Origin: CAWHQZ01 sp963831645
GTDB taxonomy: Bacteria; Pseudomonadota; Alphaproteobacteria; Rhizobiales; Aestuariivirgaceae
Assembly: GCA_963831645.1 (NCBI GenBank)
Contig: CAWHQZ010000002.1
Coordinates: 1 to 64,000, forward strand
Direction: 5' to 3'
DNA length: 64,000 bases
Shown: positions 52,731 through 61,598 of the stretch, in pieces
Layout: each line of letters begins with the position of its first letter
Position numbering within the stretch: the stretch's first letter is position 1
Notes under the pieces: generated by a model
The model's database searches: none
Seen by the model: only the letters and a program-made list of their open reading frames with translations
Told to the model about the DNA's origin: nothing
Position numbers and translations under genes: made by a program

Positions 52731-53345
52731 ATGATCGGCAAGCTCAAGGGCCGCATCGATTCGTATGGTTCTGACTCGGTCATCATCGACGTGGCGGGCG
52801 TTGGCTATCATGTCCACTGCTCCGCCAAGACGCTGACGACGCTGCCGCCCCAGGGCGAGCTCGCCGAATTATTCACCGAGATGCTGGTCAGCCAGGACAT
52901 GATCCGACTCGTCGGTTTTGCAAGCGAGCTCGAGCGCGAGTGGTTCAGGCTGTTGCAGATCGTGCAGGGAGTGGGCACCAAGGTAGCGCTCTCGCTCCTT
53001 TCGACGCTGACCGCATCGGAGCTCGCCAACGCCATCGCCTTTCAGGATCGGGCGATGCTGACCCGCGCGCCGGGAGTTGGCCGGAAGGTCGCCGAACGCA
53101 TCGTGGTCGAACTGAAGGACAAGGCGCCGGCCTTTGCACCGAGCGACCCCGTGATGGCCCGGCTTCAGGGCGAGCTCGGGGTGCGGAAACCGACCGCCGC
53201 GACCGACGCCGTGTCGGCGCTCGTCAACCTCGGGTACGGCCAAATGCAGGCGGGCGCTGCGGTCAGCGCCGCAATGAAGAAGGCGGGTGACGAGGCGGCC
53301 GCGGAAGCGCTCATCCGGATCGCGCTCAAGGAGCTCGCGCGATGA
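52731..53345 (+). CDS. ruvA: Holliday junction DNA helicase subunit RuvA
   Basis: A 204-residue protein: MIGKLKGRIDSYGSDSVIID, VAGVGYHVHCSAKTL (N-terminal OB fold), then LQIVQGVGTKVALSLLSTLT and LTRAPGVGRKVAERIVVELK (two helix-hairpin-helix motifs) and a C-terminal RuvB-contact domain ending AAAEALIRIALKELAR. It binds four-way junctions and loads RuvB. Its stop overlaps the ruvB start by four bases (ATGA). Confidence 0.96.
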   Translation: MIGKLKGRIDSYGSDSVIIDVAGVGYHVHCSAKTLTTLPPQGELAELFTEMLVSQDMIRLVGFASELEREWFRLLQIVQGVGTKVALSLLSTLTASELANAIAFQDRAMLTRAPGVGRKVAERIVVELKDKAPAFAPSDPVMARLQGELGVRKPTAATDAVSALVNLGYGQMQAGAAVSAAMKKAGDEAAAEALIRIALKELAR

Positions 53346-54385
53346 ACGAACGGATCGTCGCCAACGACATGCGCGAGGAGGACCGGCCCGACTCCCACCT
53401 GCGGCCGCAGCGGCTCAGCGAGTTCATCGGCCAGGGCAAAGCGAAGGGCAACCTGCAGGTATTCATCGACGCGGCGAAAGCGCGGGGCGAGGCGCTCGAC
53501 CACGTTCTGTTTGCAGGGCCGCCAGGGCTTGGCAAGACGACGCTTGCCCAGATCGTGGCGCGGGAGCTCGGAGTCAATTTCCGGTCGACCGCCGGCCCGG
53601 TGATCGCGAAGGCCGGCGACCTCGCCGCGCTGCTCACCAATCTCGACAATCGCGATGTGTTGTTCATCGATGAGATCCACCGGCTCAACCCGGCGGTTGA
53701 AGAAATTCTCTACCCGGCGATGGAGGATTTTCAACTCGATCTGATCATTGGCGAAGGACCCGCGGCGCGTTCGGTGCGCATCGATCTGGCAAAGTTCACG
53801 CTGATTGGCGCCACCACGCGCACCGGTCTGCTGACCACTCCGTTGCGCGACCGGTTCGGGATACCTATTCGGCTCGATTTCTACAGCGATGCAGAGCTTC
53901 TCGACATCGTCGAGCGCGGAGCGCGGGTGCTGGGGGTCGGGATCGCTCAGGACGGGGCGGTCGAGATCGCCCGGCGTTCGCGCGGGACGCCGCGGATCGC
54001 CGGCCGGCTGCTGCGCCGGGTCCGGGACTTCATGTCAGTGGAGGGCCTTGCCAGCATCGACCGGCGCGTGGCTGACCGGGCGCTCCAGAGCCTGGGCGTC
54101 GATCTGCGGGGGCTCGATACGCTCGATCACCGTTATCTCTCCTGCGTGGCCGTGAATTTCGGTGGCGGCCCGGTCGGCATCGACACCATCGCGGCATCGC
54201 TTTCAGAACCCCGCGACGCGATCGAGGAGATCATCGAACCCTATCTCATCCAGCAGGGCTTCGTGAACCGAACGCCGCGCGGGCGCGTCGCAACCGTGCA
54301 GGCCTTCAAGCACCTGGGGATCGCTGCGCCGCATAGGCCCGAGATTGTGCAGGGGGTGCTTCCGCTCGATGAAAGCGACGACTGA
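53342..54385 (+). CDS. ruvB: Holliday junction ATP-dependent helicase RuvB
   Basis: A 347-residue AAA+ motor: RPQRLSEFIGQGKAKGNLQV, then Walker A GPPGLGKT (about 60-67), DVLFIDEIHRLNPAVEE (Walker B), LIGATTRTGLLTTPLRDRFG (sensor 1 and Arg finger) and a winged-helix end RTPRGRVATVQAFKHLG. It drives branch migration. It is coupled to ruvA and its end overlaps the ybgC start by 17 bases. Confidence 0.97.
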   Translation: MNERIVANDMREEDRPDSHLRPQRLSEFIGQGKAKGNLQVFIDAAKARGEALDHVLFAGPPGLGKTTLAQIVARELGVNFRSTAGPVIAKAGDLAALLTNLDNRDVLFIDEIHRLNPAVEEILYPAMEDFQLDLIIGEGPAARSVRIDLAKFTLIGATTRTGLLTTPLRDRFGIPIRLDFYSDAELLDIVERGARVLGVGIAQDGAVEIARRSRGTPRIAGRLLRRVRDFMSVEGLASIDRRVADRALQSLGVDLRGLDTLDHRYLSCVAVNFGGGPVGIDTIAASLSEPRDAIEEIIEPYLIQQGFVNRTPRGRVATVQAFKHLGIAAPHRPEIVQGVLPLDESDD

Positions 54386-54827
54386 ATCCTGGCCTGACCT
54401 CGCCGGCAGGATCGAAGATGGCGCCCATGTGCTGCCGGTGCGCGTCTACCATGAAGACACGGACTTCTCGGGTCTCGTCTATCACGCCAGCTATCTCAAG
54501 TTCTGCGAACGGGGCCGATCGGACTGGCTGCGCCTTCTCGGCATCCGGCACGGCGAACTGCGCGACCGCGCCGTAGGCAACGGTCTCGGTTTTGTCGTAA
54601 GGCGGCTGGAGTGCGACTTCCAGAAGCCGGCCCGGATCAGTGACGTGCTCGAAGTCCGCACCCGGCTCAGCAGTGCCTCGGGCGCCCGCCTCAGGCTCAG
54701 CCAGGCGATCACCCGCGGCGGGGAGCGTGTTTTCACTGCCGAAGTAGTACTGGCGCTCATCGACAGGGCCGGCCGGCCGCGGCCGGTGCCAGCGGAGGTG
54801 GCGGCCGCGCTCGGCAAGATTTGGTAA
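54369..54827 (+). CDS. ybgC: Tol-Pal associated acyl-CoA thioesterase YbgC
   Basis: A 152-residue hot-dog-fold thioesterase: VRVYHEDTDFSGLVYHASYL, with the catalytic Asp in H-E-D-T-D, then KFCERGRSDWLRLLGIRHGE and VVRRLECDFQKPARISDVLE. In proteobacteria it precedes tolQ and probably acts on acyl-CoA or acyl carrier protein in phospholipid metabolism. Here a 194-base gap separates it from tolQ, larger than in most relatives. Confidence 0.93.
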   Translation: MKATTESWPDLAGRIEDGAHVLPVRVYHEDTDFSGLVYHASYLKFCERGRSDWLRLLGIRHGELRDRAVGNGLGFVVRRLECDFQKPARISDVLEVRTRLSSASGARLRLSQAITRGGERVFTAEVVLALIDRAGRPRPVPAEVAAALGKIW

Positions 54828-55021
54828 TACATCGTTAACGCTATGCTGCTTCAGTCGAAGGCAAAATCGGCGGCAGGCGGCGCCTGACGGCGCCTGCCCT
54901 GACGCCGCAGTTTCGACATGTTTGGCCTGCTTTCATCGCCCGCCCCCGGGGTTGGCATCGCGATGAAAGAATTCGACTCGTTCCAGTGGTTCGCCGGACA
55001 CAGCGGCTTCAAGAGGCGAGG

Positions 55022-55729
55022 ATGGAAATCGAAGTTGCTCAGGGTCTAGCCCAACCGGGCAGTTTCGGGCTGATCAGTCTCTTCTGGCAGGCGACCATTG
55101 TCGTCAAGCTGGTGATGATCGGCCTTATTCTGGCGTCCGTCTGGTGTTGGGCGATCATTCTCGAAAAGCATTTCGCGATTCGCCGCGCCGCAAGAGCGAC
55201 GGAAACGTTCGAGCAGACCTTCTGGTCCGGCAAGTCGCTCGAGGACCTCTTCCTGACCCTCGGCCCGCGCAGCAACGTCGGCATGGCCACGCTCTTCATG
55301 GCGGCGATGCGTGAGTGGAAGCGGAGCCAGGAAAGCTCGGCCAGGGCCGGCTTCCAGGGTGTGCAGAAGCGCATCGAGAAAGTCATGGACGTACAGCTGC
55401 AGAAGGAGTTGGCGCGACTGGAAGCGCGACTGATGTTTCTCGCCACCATCGGCTCGGCCGGACCATTCATCGGCCTGTTCGGTACGGTGTGGGGCATCAT
55501 GAACTCGTTTCGCGCCATCGCCGTCTCGAAGAACACCAATCTCGCGGTCGTGGCCCCAGGCCTCGCCGAGGCACTTTTTGCCACCGCCCTGGGGCTTCTT
55601 GCAGCCATACCTGCGACAATTTTCTACAACAAATTCGCCAGTGATATCGCCAGGATCGGGGCGCGATTCGAGAACTTCGCCGATGAGTTCTCGGCTATCA
55701 TCTCGCGCCAGCTGGACGAGCGAATGTAA
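55022..55729 (+). CDS. tolQ: Tol-Pal proton channel subunit TolQ
   Basis: A 235-residue inner-membrane protein with the three MotA/ExbB-type helices: ATIVVKLVMIGLILASVWCW, FLATIGSAGPFIGLFGTVWG and VVAPGLAEALFATALGLLAA. With TolR it forms the proton-driven motor that powers the Tol-Pal envelope complex during division. I chose the ATG at 55022, which follows GAGGCGAGG, since the family starts there; the frame opens 12 codons earlier. Twelve bases separate it from tolR. Confidence 0.95.
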   Translation: MEIEVAQGLAQPGSFGLISLFWQATIVVKLVMIGLILASVWCWAIILEKHFAIRRAARATETFEQTFWSGKSLEDLFLTLGPRSNVGMATLFMAAMREWKRSQESSARAGFQGVQKRIEKVMDVQLQKELARLEARLMFLATIGSAGPFIGLFGTVWGIMNSFRAIAVSKNTNLAVVAPGLAEALFATALGLLAAIPATIFYNKFASDIARIGARFENFADEFSAIISRQLDERM

Positions 55730-55740
55730 CGGGGACGTTC

Positions 55741-56202
55741 ATGGGCGCTGCAGTGGGAGGAGGTAGCACGGCAGGCGGGGCGCGGCGCCGGCGGCGCTCC
55801 TACCGGGGACTTAACTCGGAGATCAACGTCACTCCGTTCGTCGACGTGATGCTGGTGCTGCTCATCGTTTTCATGATCGCGGCGCCGCTGCTGACCGTCG
55901 GCGTGCCCGTCGAGCTTCCCGATACCAAAGCCAAGCAGATGCAGGGCGATACCGAACCCCTGACGGTCACGGTCAAACCGGACGGCACGATTTTCCTGCA
56001 GGAGACGGAAGTGGAGCTGGATGCGCTGGTGCCGAAGCTGCAGGCCATCGCCGAGAACGGTTATGACGAGCGGATTTTCGTACGTGGCGACACGAGCGTC
56101 GACTACGGCCGGGTGATGAAGGTGATGGGTGCGCTCAACGCGGCAGGATTCACGAAGATCGGTATGGTGACTGACAGCGAACGCAAGCCAGAGGCACAGT
56201 AG
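55741..56202 (+). CDS. tolR: Tol-Pal channel subunit TolR
   Basis: A 153-residue protein with a basic N-terminal stretch, one membrane helix containing the essential Asp (EINVTPFVDVMLVLLIVFMI) and a periplasmic domain with LTVTVKPDGTIFLQETEVEL and IFVRGDTSVDYGRVMKVMGA. It plugs and gates the TolQ channel. Two bases separate its stop from tolA. Confidence 0.95.
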   Translation: MGAAVGGGSTAGGARRRRRSYRGLNSEINVTPFVDVMLVLLIVFMIAAPLLTVGVPVELPDTKAKQMQGDTEPLTVTVKPDGTIFLQETEVELDALVPKLQAIAENGYDERIFVRGDTSVDYGRVMKVMGALNAAGFTKIGMVTDSERKPEAQ

Positions 56203-56204
56203 GG

Positions 56205-57098
56205 GTGCGTTACAGCCTTCCCATCTCGCTTGCCGTCCATTCGGCGATCCTGCTGGCAGCCGTGATCGTCCTGCCCAGCCCGGATCGATATCTCGTGGAG
56301 GAGCTGCCTTCGATTCCCGTCGATATCGTGTCGATCGAAGAACTCTCTCAACGCCAAGCGACCATCAAGGCGCCTGAGCCGAAGCAGGTGGCCGAGCCGG
56401 CGCCGCCGAAGATCGAGTCGAAAGAAGAGCCGGCGCCGCAGTCGAAACCTGCCGAGGAGGTGGCGAAAGCCCAGCCCGAAGAAAAGTCCGAACCGCCGCC
56501 GCTGGCCGAGACCGTGCAGCCCGATCCCAGGGAGCTCGAAAAGCTCATCGCGGAGTCAGAGGCGGTAATGCCGGCAGAGCAGGAGAAACAGGCCGAGGCG
56601 CCCGTTGTAAGACCCAAACCCCGACCCCGGCCTCCGGAAAGGAAGAAAAAGCCGAAGCCGCTGGATGTTGAAAAAGTCGCAGCGCTGCTCAACAAGCTGA
56701 ATGACGACCAGACTTCTCCTCCGGAACGGCAATTGGAGACTGGAACACCACGACAGGACAGTTTCGATCTCGCTTCGGGTCGCGACGCGCGCATGTCCGC
56801 CGATGAATTGGATTGGTTGCGGCAAAAGGTGCGTGAGTGCTGGAACCCGCCGGTGGGGGTGATGGAGGCGGAAGGCCTGAACGTGGAAGTGCGCTTCGAA
56901 CTTGATCGGTCGGGGAGCGTCAGCGGCGCCCCTCAGGTCTTAAACAACCAGCCGCACCCGCTGTTCGAGGTCGCGGCCGCATCGGCGGTGCGAGCGGTGT
57001 TGCGGTGTCAACCGTATGACCGGCTGCCGCCGGAGAAGTATAAGATCTGGCATAGCATCGAGTTCAATTTTAATCCGAGAGAAATGTTTGCCGGCTAG
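56205..57098 (+). CDS. tolA: TolA envelope protein
   Basis: A 297-residue protein: a single N-terminal membrane helix (SLPISLAVHSAILLAAVIVL), a long Pro/Glu/Lys-rich periplasmic linker (about 50-160) and a C-terminal domain with LDWLRQKVRECWNPPVGVME and VEVRFELDRSGSVSGAPQVL. TolA spans the periplasm to reach Pal. It starts with GTG at 56205. The frame is intact. Confidence 0.9.
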   Translation: MRYSLPISLAVHSAILLAAVIVLPSPDRYLVEELPSIPVDIVSIEELSQRQATIKAPEPKQVAEPAPPKIESKEEPAPQSKPAEEVAKAQPEEKSEPPPLAETVQPDPRELEKLIAESEAVMPAEQEKQAEAPVVRPKPRPRPPERKKKPKPLDVEKVAALLNKLNDDQTSPPERQLETGTPRQDSFDLASGRDARMSADELDWLRQKVRECWNPPVGVMEAEGLNVEVRFELDRSGSVSGAPQVLNNQPHPLFEVAAASAVRAVLRCQPYDRLPPEKYKIWHSIEFNFNPREMFAG

Positions 57099-57143
57099 GA
57101 GTGCGGCCGGTTCTAGTGCCACGACCAGAGACCACTGACGCCA

Positions 57144-58469
57144 ATGGATGTCACCGCAATGAGAAAAGCCGCCGCCTGCCTCTTCACCCTGATCATCGTG
57201 GCGTTCGCTCTCCCGGCACAGGGTGCGATCAGGCTGGACATCACCGGCGGTCAGGTCGAACCGATGCCGATCGCCCTGGCGGATTTCATCCCGGCATCGG
57301 GCGATGCCGCCCAGGCGGCAAACGACATCACTGCGGTAATCTCTTCCGACCTCGCGGGATCGGGACTGTTCCGGCCCCTGCCGCGCGAGTTTTTCGTGGA
57401 GCAGATCAGCGATTTCTCCCGGGAGCCGCGCTTCGGCGACTGGCGGACGATCCAGGCCCAGGCCCTGGTCACCGGACAAGTTACGATGCAATCCGACGGC
57501 CGGCTGCGCGCCGAATTCCGCCTCTGGGACATTTTCGCCCAACAGCAAATGGTCGGCTTACAGTTCGCGGCCACCCCCAAGAGCTGGCGGCGCATTGCGC
57601 ACAAGATCGCCGATGCAATCTACAAGGCGATCACCGGGGAGGAAGGCTATTTCGACTCGCGCGTCGTCTTCGTCGATGAATCGGGCCCGAAGGACCAGCG
57701 CATGAAGCGGCTGGCGATGATGGACCAGGATGGCGAGAATGTGCGTACCCTGACCAGCGGCAATGATCTGGTGGTAACGCCGCGCTTTTCGCCGGGATCC
57801 CAGGAAATCACCTATATGTCGTTCGCCGGCGATACGCCGCGCGTCTATCTGTACAACATAGAGACCAGGCAGAGGGAAATCGTCGGCGTCTTTCCGAACA
57901 TGACGTTTGCGCCGCGGTTCTCGCCCGACGGACAACAGGTGATAATGAGCCTGCAAAAGGGCGGGAACGCCAATATTTTTGCGCGTGATCTGGCGAGCGG
58001 CACGACGCGGCAGCTCACCGACACGACGGCGATCGACACGGCTCCCTGCTATTCCCCGGACGGCCGCCAGATCGTGTTTGAATCCGACCGCGGCGGCACC
58101 CAGCAGATTTACGTGATGAATGCCGATGGGTCCGGCCAGCGGCGCATAAGCCAGGGCCCCGGACGATACTCGACGCCGGTGTGGTCGCCACGCGGCGACT
58201 ACATCGCATTCACGAAACTCGTGAACGGCAACTTCGCCATCGGGGTGCTCAGGCCCGACGGCTCCGGTGAGAGAATATTAACCGAAGGTTTTCACAATGA
58301 GGGTCCGACGTGGGCACCCAATGGGCGCGTTCTGATGTTCTTCCGGGATTCACCGGGGGAAGGCGGAGGCCCCAAGCTGTACTCGGTCGACTTGACCGGC
58401 CGCAACGAACGGCAGGTTGCGACACCGGGTTTTGCGTCGGATCCGGCTTGGTCACCGTTGCTGCGGTAA
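57144..58469 (+). CDS. tolB: Tol-Pal beta-propeller TolB
   Basis: A 441-residue periplasmic protein: signal peptide (AACLFTLIIVAFALPAQGA), an N-terminal alpha/beta domain (VEPMPIALADFIPASGDAAQ) and a six-bladed propeller with repeated TPRFSPGSQEITYMS, APRFSPDGQQVIMSLQ, APCYSPDGRQIVFESD and PVWSPRGDYIAFTK blades. It binds Pal and releases it during constriction. A second possible start is at 57159. A 168-base gap precedes pal. Confidence 0.95.
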   Translation: MDVTAMRKAAACLFTLIIVAFALPAQGAIRLDITGGQVEPMPIALADFIPASGDAAQAANDITAVISSDLAGSGLFRPLPREFFVEQISDFSREPRFGDWRTIQAQALVTGQVTMQSDGRLRAEFRLWDIFAQQQMVGLQFAATPKSWRRIAHKIADAIYKAITGEEGYFDSRVVFVDESGPKDQRMKRLAMMDQDGENVRTLTSGNDLVVTPRFSPGSQEITYMSFAGDTPRVYLYNIETRQREIVGVFPNMTFAPRFSPDGQQVIMSLQKGGNANIFARDLASGTTRQLTDTTAIDTAPCYSPDGRQIVFESDRGGTQQIYVMNADGSGQRRISQGPGRYSTPVWSPRGDYIAFTKLVNGNFAIGVLRPDGSGERILTEGFHNEGPTWAPNGRVLMFFRDSPGEGGGPKLYSVDLTGRNERQVATPGFASDPAWSPLLR

Positions 58470-58637
58470 CGAGCGGGATCTGGCGTGGCGGAAGTGTTTT
58501 TCGGCGCCTGGCTGGCACGTGGAACTGCCATCCAAATGCCCTGATTTCAGGGATAGGTGCCGCGAATACGGGCTACCCCGGAGGGGCGTTTTGTCGCGCG
58601 GCAGTCGAGCTTCGCCGTGCTTTGAGGAGTGGGATCG

Positions 58638-59126
58638 ATGCGCAATAGCGCGCCTTTCAGGGCGGTGGCGATATGCCTTGCAGTGCTTGCAGTGGCAGCT
58701 TGCACGAAGAAGAATTCGGCCTCGCTCGAGAACGGGGCAGGTAATGCGCCACCGGGTTCGGTAGCAGAGTTTCAGACCGTCGTCGGCGACCGCATCTACT
58801 TCCAGATGGACCAGAGTACGCTGACCCAGGAAGCGCGGCAGACGCTCTCCAGGCAGGCGGAGTGGCTCAAACAGTACGGCAACGTCTCCGTGCAGATCGA
58901 GGGTCACGCGGACGAGCGGGGGACGCGGGAATACAACATCGCGCTTTCGGCGCGGCGCGCCACGGTCACGCGTGAGTTTCTCGCCGCCCAGGGCATCGAT
59001 TCCTCGCGCGTCAACACCATAGCCTTCGGCAAGGAACGGCCGGTGGCCCTTTGCGATGCAGAGTCCTGCTGGTCGCAGAACCGCCGGGCCGTAACCGTCG
59101 TCACCGGTGGGGCGGTCAGCCAGTAG
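58638..59126 (+). CDS. pal: Peptidoglycan-associated lipoprotein Pal
   Basis: A 162-residue outer-membrane lipoprotein: a lipobox LAVAAC near residue 21, then the OmpA-type domain GDRIYFQMDQSTLTQEARQT, VQIEGHADERGTREYNIALS and ARRATVTREFLAAQGID, holding peptidoglycan. The signal for lipidation makes Cys the mature N-terminus. It links outer membrane and cell wall. Confidence 0.96.
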   Translation: MRNSAPFRAVAICLAVLAVAACTKKNSASLENGAGNAPPGSVAEFQTVVGDRIYFQMDQSTLTQEARQTLSRQAEWLKQYGNVSVQIEGHADERGTREYNIALSARRATVTREFLAAQGIDSSRVNTIAFGKERPVALCDAESCWSQNRRAVTVVTGGAVSQ

Positions 59127-59305
59127 CGAGGTCGAGGAGGCTCGCCGGCTTCGCGGGAGGCTCGGTTTGGCCCTATTTTCACCGCGTTTCGTGGGCAGAA
59201 GCTGAACAGAGAAGGGTCGGCTTCGGGAGGCTCGAGTGTGGCTCCGGCGCCTGCTGGTGGCAGCGCGAACAGGAAACCGATGAAGTGACCCGGACCGCGG
59301 CGTAA

Positions 59306-60211
59306 ATGTTTCGATCCTCAATGATGAAGCCCCACCTGCTAATTGCTGCAGCATTGCTTGTTTTGACGCCCCCGGCGACGCTGCCTGCGTCTGCGCAGGA
59401 TGCATCCCTCGCCGTCAGGATGTCCCAAATGGAAGAGCAGATGCGCCAGCTCTATGGGCAGCTCGAGCAACTTACCATACAGATGGGGCAGCTATCCGCC
59501 CAAATGCAACGCATCGAAGAGCTGGAGGGCGGCGGCAAGAAAGCTTCCGAGGCCAAGCCGAAGCCGGGCGCCGGCCAGGATCAGATCGCCGCGTACCCCC
59601 AGTTGGATAGCGGCCTTGAAGTGATTGAAGATCCGGTCGATGCGGGTGGCTATCAACCGGGTGAGGAAGGCGGCATTCAGACGGCGCCTGGCCCGAAACC
59701 CCTCGGAACGCTGCCGGGCGGCGTCATCGATGGAACGAAGCTGGAGGAGATTCAGCCGGGCGCGGATGCATCCCTGATGCCGGAGGAGGTGGAAACTGCC
59801 TCGCTTGGCGGCGCGGATATCCCGGCCAACATCGTGCCGGAAGAGCTCTATGAGCAGTCCTACGAAAACCTGCTGCGCAAACGCTTCGGCGACGCAGAGG
59901 CCGGCTTTCGCACATTTGTGAGCCGCCATCGGGAACATGAGCTTGCCGGAAACGCCCAGTACTGGCTCGGCGAAACCTATTATGCGCAGTCGAACTACAA
60001 GTCGGCGGCCCAGGCCTTTCTGGCCGGTTACGAAGGCTACCCCGCCGGACGGAAGGCGCCCGACAGCCTCGTCAAGCTCGGCATGTCACTGAAGCAACTG
60101 GGTCAGAAGGAACAGGCGTGCACTGCCTATGCCACGGTCGAGGTCAAATTCCCGAAAGCAGCCGAAGCCCGAAAAAGGGCCCAGAATGAGTCGGCGAAGG
60201 CAGGTTGCTGA
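59306..60211 (+). CDS. cpoB: Cell division coordinator CpoB (YbgF)
   Basis: A 301-residue periplasmic protein: signal peptide (LLIAAALLVLTPPATLPASA), an N-terminal coiled coil (MSQMEEQMRQLYGQLEQLTI, MGQLSAQMQRIEELEGG), a Gly/Pro linker and C-terminal TPR repeats: YENLLRKRFGDAEAGFRTFV, AQYWLGETYYAQSNYKSAAQ and LVKLGMSLKQLGQKEQACTA. It trimerises through the coil and coordinates outer-membrane constriction with wall synthesis. The start could also be at 59321. It overlaps tilS by 26 bases. Confidence 0.93.
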   Translation: MFRSSMMKPHLLIAAALLVLTPPATLPASAQDASLAVRMSQMEEQMRQLYGQLEQLTIQMGQLSAQMQRIEELEGGGKKASEAKPKPGAGQDQIAAYPQLDSGLEVIEDPVDAGGYQPGEEGGIQTAPGPKPLGTLPGGVIDGTKLEEIQPGADASLMPEEVETASLGGADIPANIVPEELYEQSYENLLRKRFGDAEAGFRTFVSRHREHELAGNAQYWLGETYYAQSNYKSAAQAFLAGYEGYPAGRKAPDSLVKLGMSLKQLGQKEQACTAYATVEVKFPKAAEARKRAQNESAKAGC

Positions 60212-61499
60212 CGGGGCGGAGACATTGCTGCCGGCGAGCGATCTGGAGCGGCTGTTTGAGCCGCTCACGTCCTGCGAGCACGTCGCGCTGGCGGTATCGG
60301 GCGGCTCGGACTCGGTTGCCTTGCTTCGGCTCGCCGCCCGGTGGAACGGCGGGCCAAAACTCAGTGTGCTGACGGTCGATCACGGTCTGCGCGCCGAAGC
60401 GGCGTTGGAGGCTGCACGCGTGGCGGCGTGGGCCAATGAGCTCGGGTTGCCGGCCCATGTCCTCACGCTGCCGCCGCACAAGCCGCAGGCCGCGATACAG
60501 GCCGCCGCGAGGCAAGCGCGTTATCGCCGAATGGCCGAGTGGTGCGCAGCCAATCGCGCTCAGGGAGTGGTGACGGCGCATACGCTCGACGACCAGGCGG
60601 AGACACTGCTCATGCGGCTGGCACGTGGCTCGGGAGTCGACGGGTTGAGCGCCATGGCGGCACACACGGTCCTGCACGGAATGCGCGTCTTCCGGCCGCT
60701 GCTCGATATCTCGCGCGAGCGGCTCAAAGCGATGCTGGATGCGGTCGGACAGGAGTTCATCGACGACCCGAGCAATTCCGACACGGCATTCGAGCGGGTG
60801 CGGCTTCGCAAGGCGCAGAGCTCGTTTCGCGCCTTGGGCCTCACGCCCGAGGCGCTGGCGCTGTCGGCGAAACGCCTGGGCAGGGCCCGGCGGGCGCTGG
60901 ACGAAGCGGCGGCCGCGCTCGAAGCCTATTGCGTAGCCTACCAGCCTGAAGGACACGCCGTCATCGACGCCAAGTCCTATCTCGATGCGCCGGAGGAGAT
61001 GCAGATCAGAGTGCTGCTCCGGGTGCTGGCAATCGCCGGCGGACCCGCGCCGCAGCCGCAGCTTGCCGCGGTGGAGCGCGCCGTCGCATGGATGGCGGCG
61101 GGTACGGGCGCCTCGCGCACGCTCGGCGGCTGCCGGGCGACGCGTCGTCGTGCGAGCTTCATCATCGGCCGCGAGATTGGCCGGATGCGTACGCCACGAC
61201 TGACCATTCATCCCGGCGAGACCATCCTGTGGGACAGCAGGTTCGCGGTTCGTCTCGCCCCTGAGGCCCGGGCGGACATGGAGCTGGTGCCGATGTGGAA
61301 GGCGCGGCCGGGACCGGGCATCAAGCGGCCGGCGCGGCTGCCGGAGTTCGTGTTCCAGACCCTGCCGACGCTCATGAGTGCGGGAGAAATTGCTCTCGTG
61401 CCGCAGCTCAGCTACTGCCGGCCCGGCTTCGAGGGACCCGAAATGGCGGAAGTCCGCCCGCTCTTTCGATGCAGTGAACCTTCATTTACGGTCCGCTAA
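60186..61499 (+). CDS. tilS: tRNA(Ile)-lysidine synthase TilS
   Basis: A 437-residue protein with the PP-loop SGGSDSVALL (residues 38-47), VLTVDHGLRAEAALEAARVA, VTAHTLDDQAETLLMRLARG and IDDPSNSDTAFERVRLRKAQ. It modifies C34 of the AUA-reading isoleucine tRNA to lysidine. The rest to residue 437 is the TilS C-terminal domain, less conserved. The start at the ATG at 60186 is inside cpoB, as expected for coupled genes. The intact frame matches the core genome. Confidence 0.93.
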   Translation: MSRRRQVADGAETLLPASDLERLFEPLTSCEHVALAVSGGSDSVALLRLAARWNGGPKLSVLTVDHGLRAEAALEAARVAAWANELGLPAHVLTLPPHKPQAAIQAAARQARYRRMAEWCAANRAQGVVTAHTLDDQAETLLMRLARGSGVDGLSAMAAHTVLHGMRVFRPLLDISRERLKAMLDAVGQEFIDDPSNSDTAFERVRLRKAQSSFRALGLTPEALALSAKRLGRARRALDEAAAALEAYCVAYQPEGHAVIDAKSYLDAPEEMQIRVLLRVLAIAGGPAPQPQLAAVERAVAWMAAGTGASRTLGGCRATRRRASFIIGREIGRMRTPRLTIHPGETILWDSRFAVRLAPEARADMELVPMWKARPGPGIKRPARLPEFVFQTLPTLMSAGEIALVPQLSYCRPGFEGPEMAEVRPLFRCSEPSFTVR

Positions 61500-61598
61500 G
61501 CTTGGCAATACGAACCGGTCTACCTATGTTAGAGTGTGCTTCTGGGACGGGCCGGTAAGGCCTCAGCCAAAGGCTCGGTCCAACTGAGAGGCCCCGAC

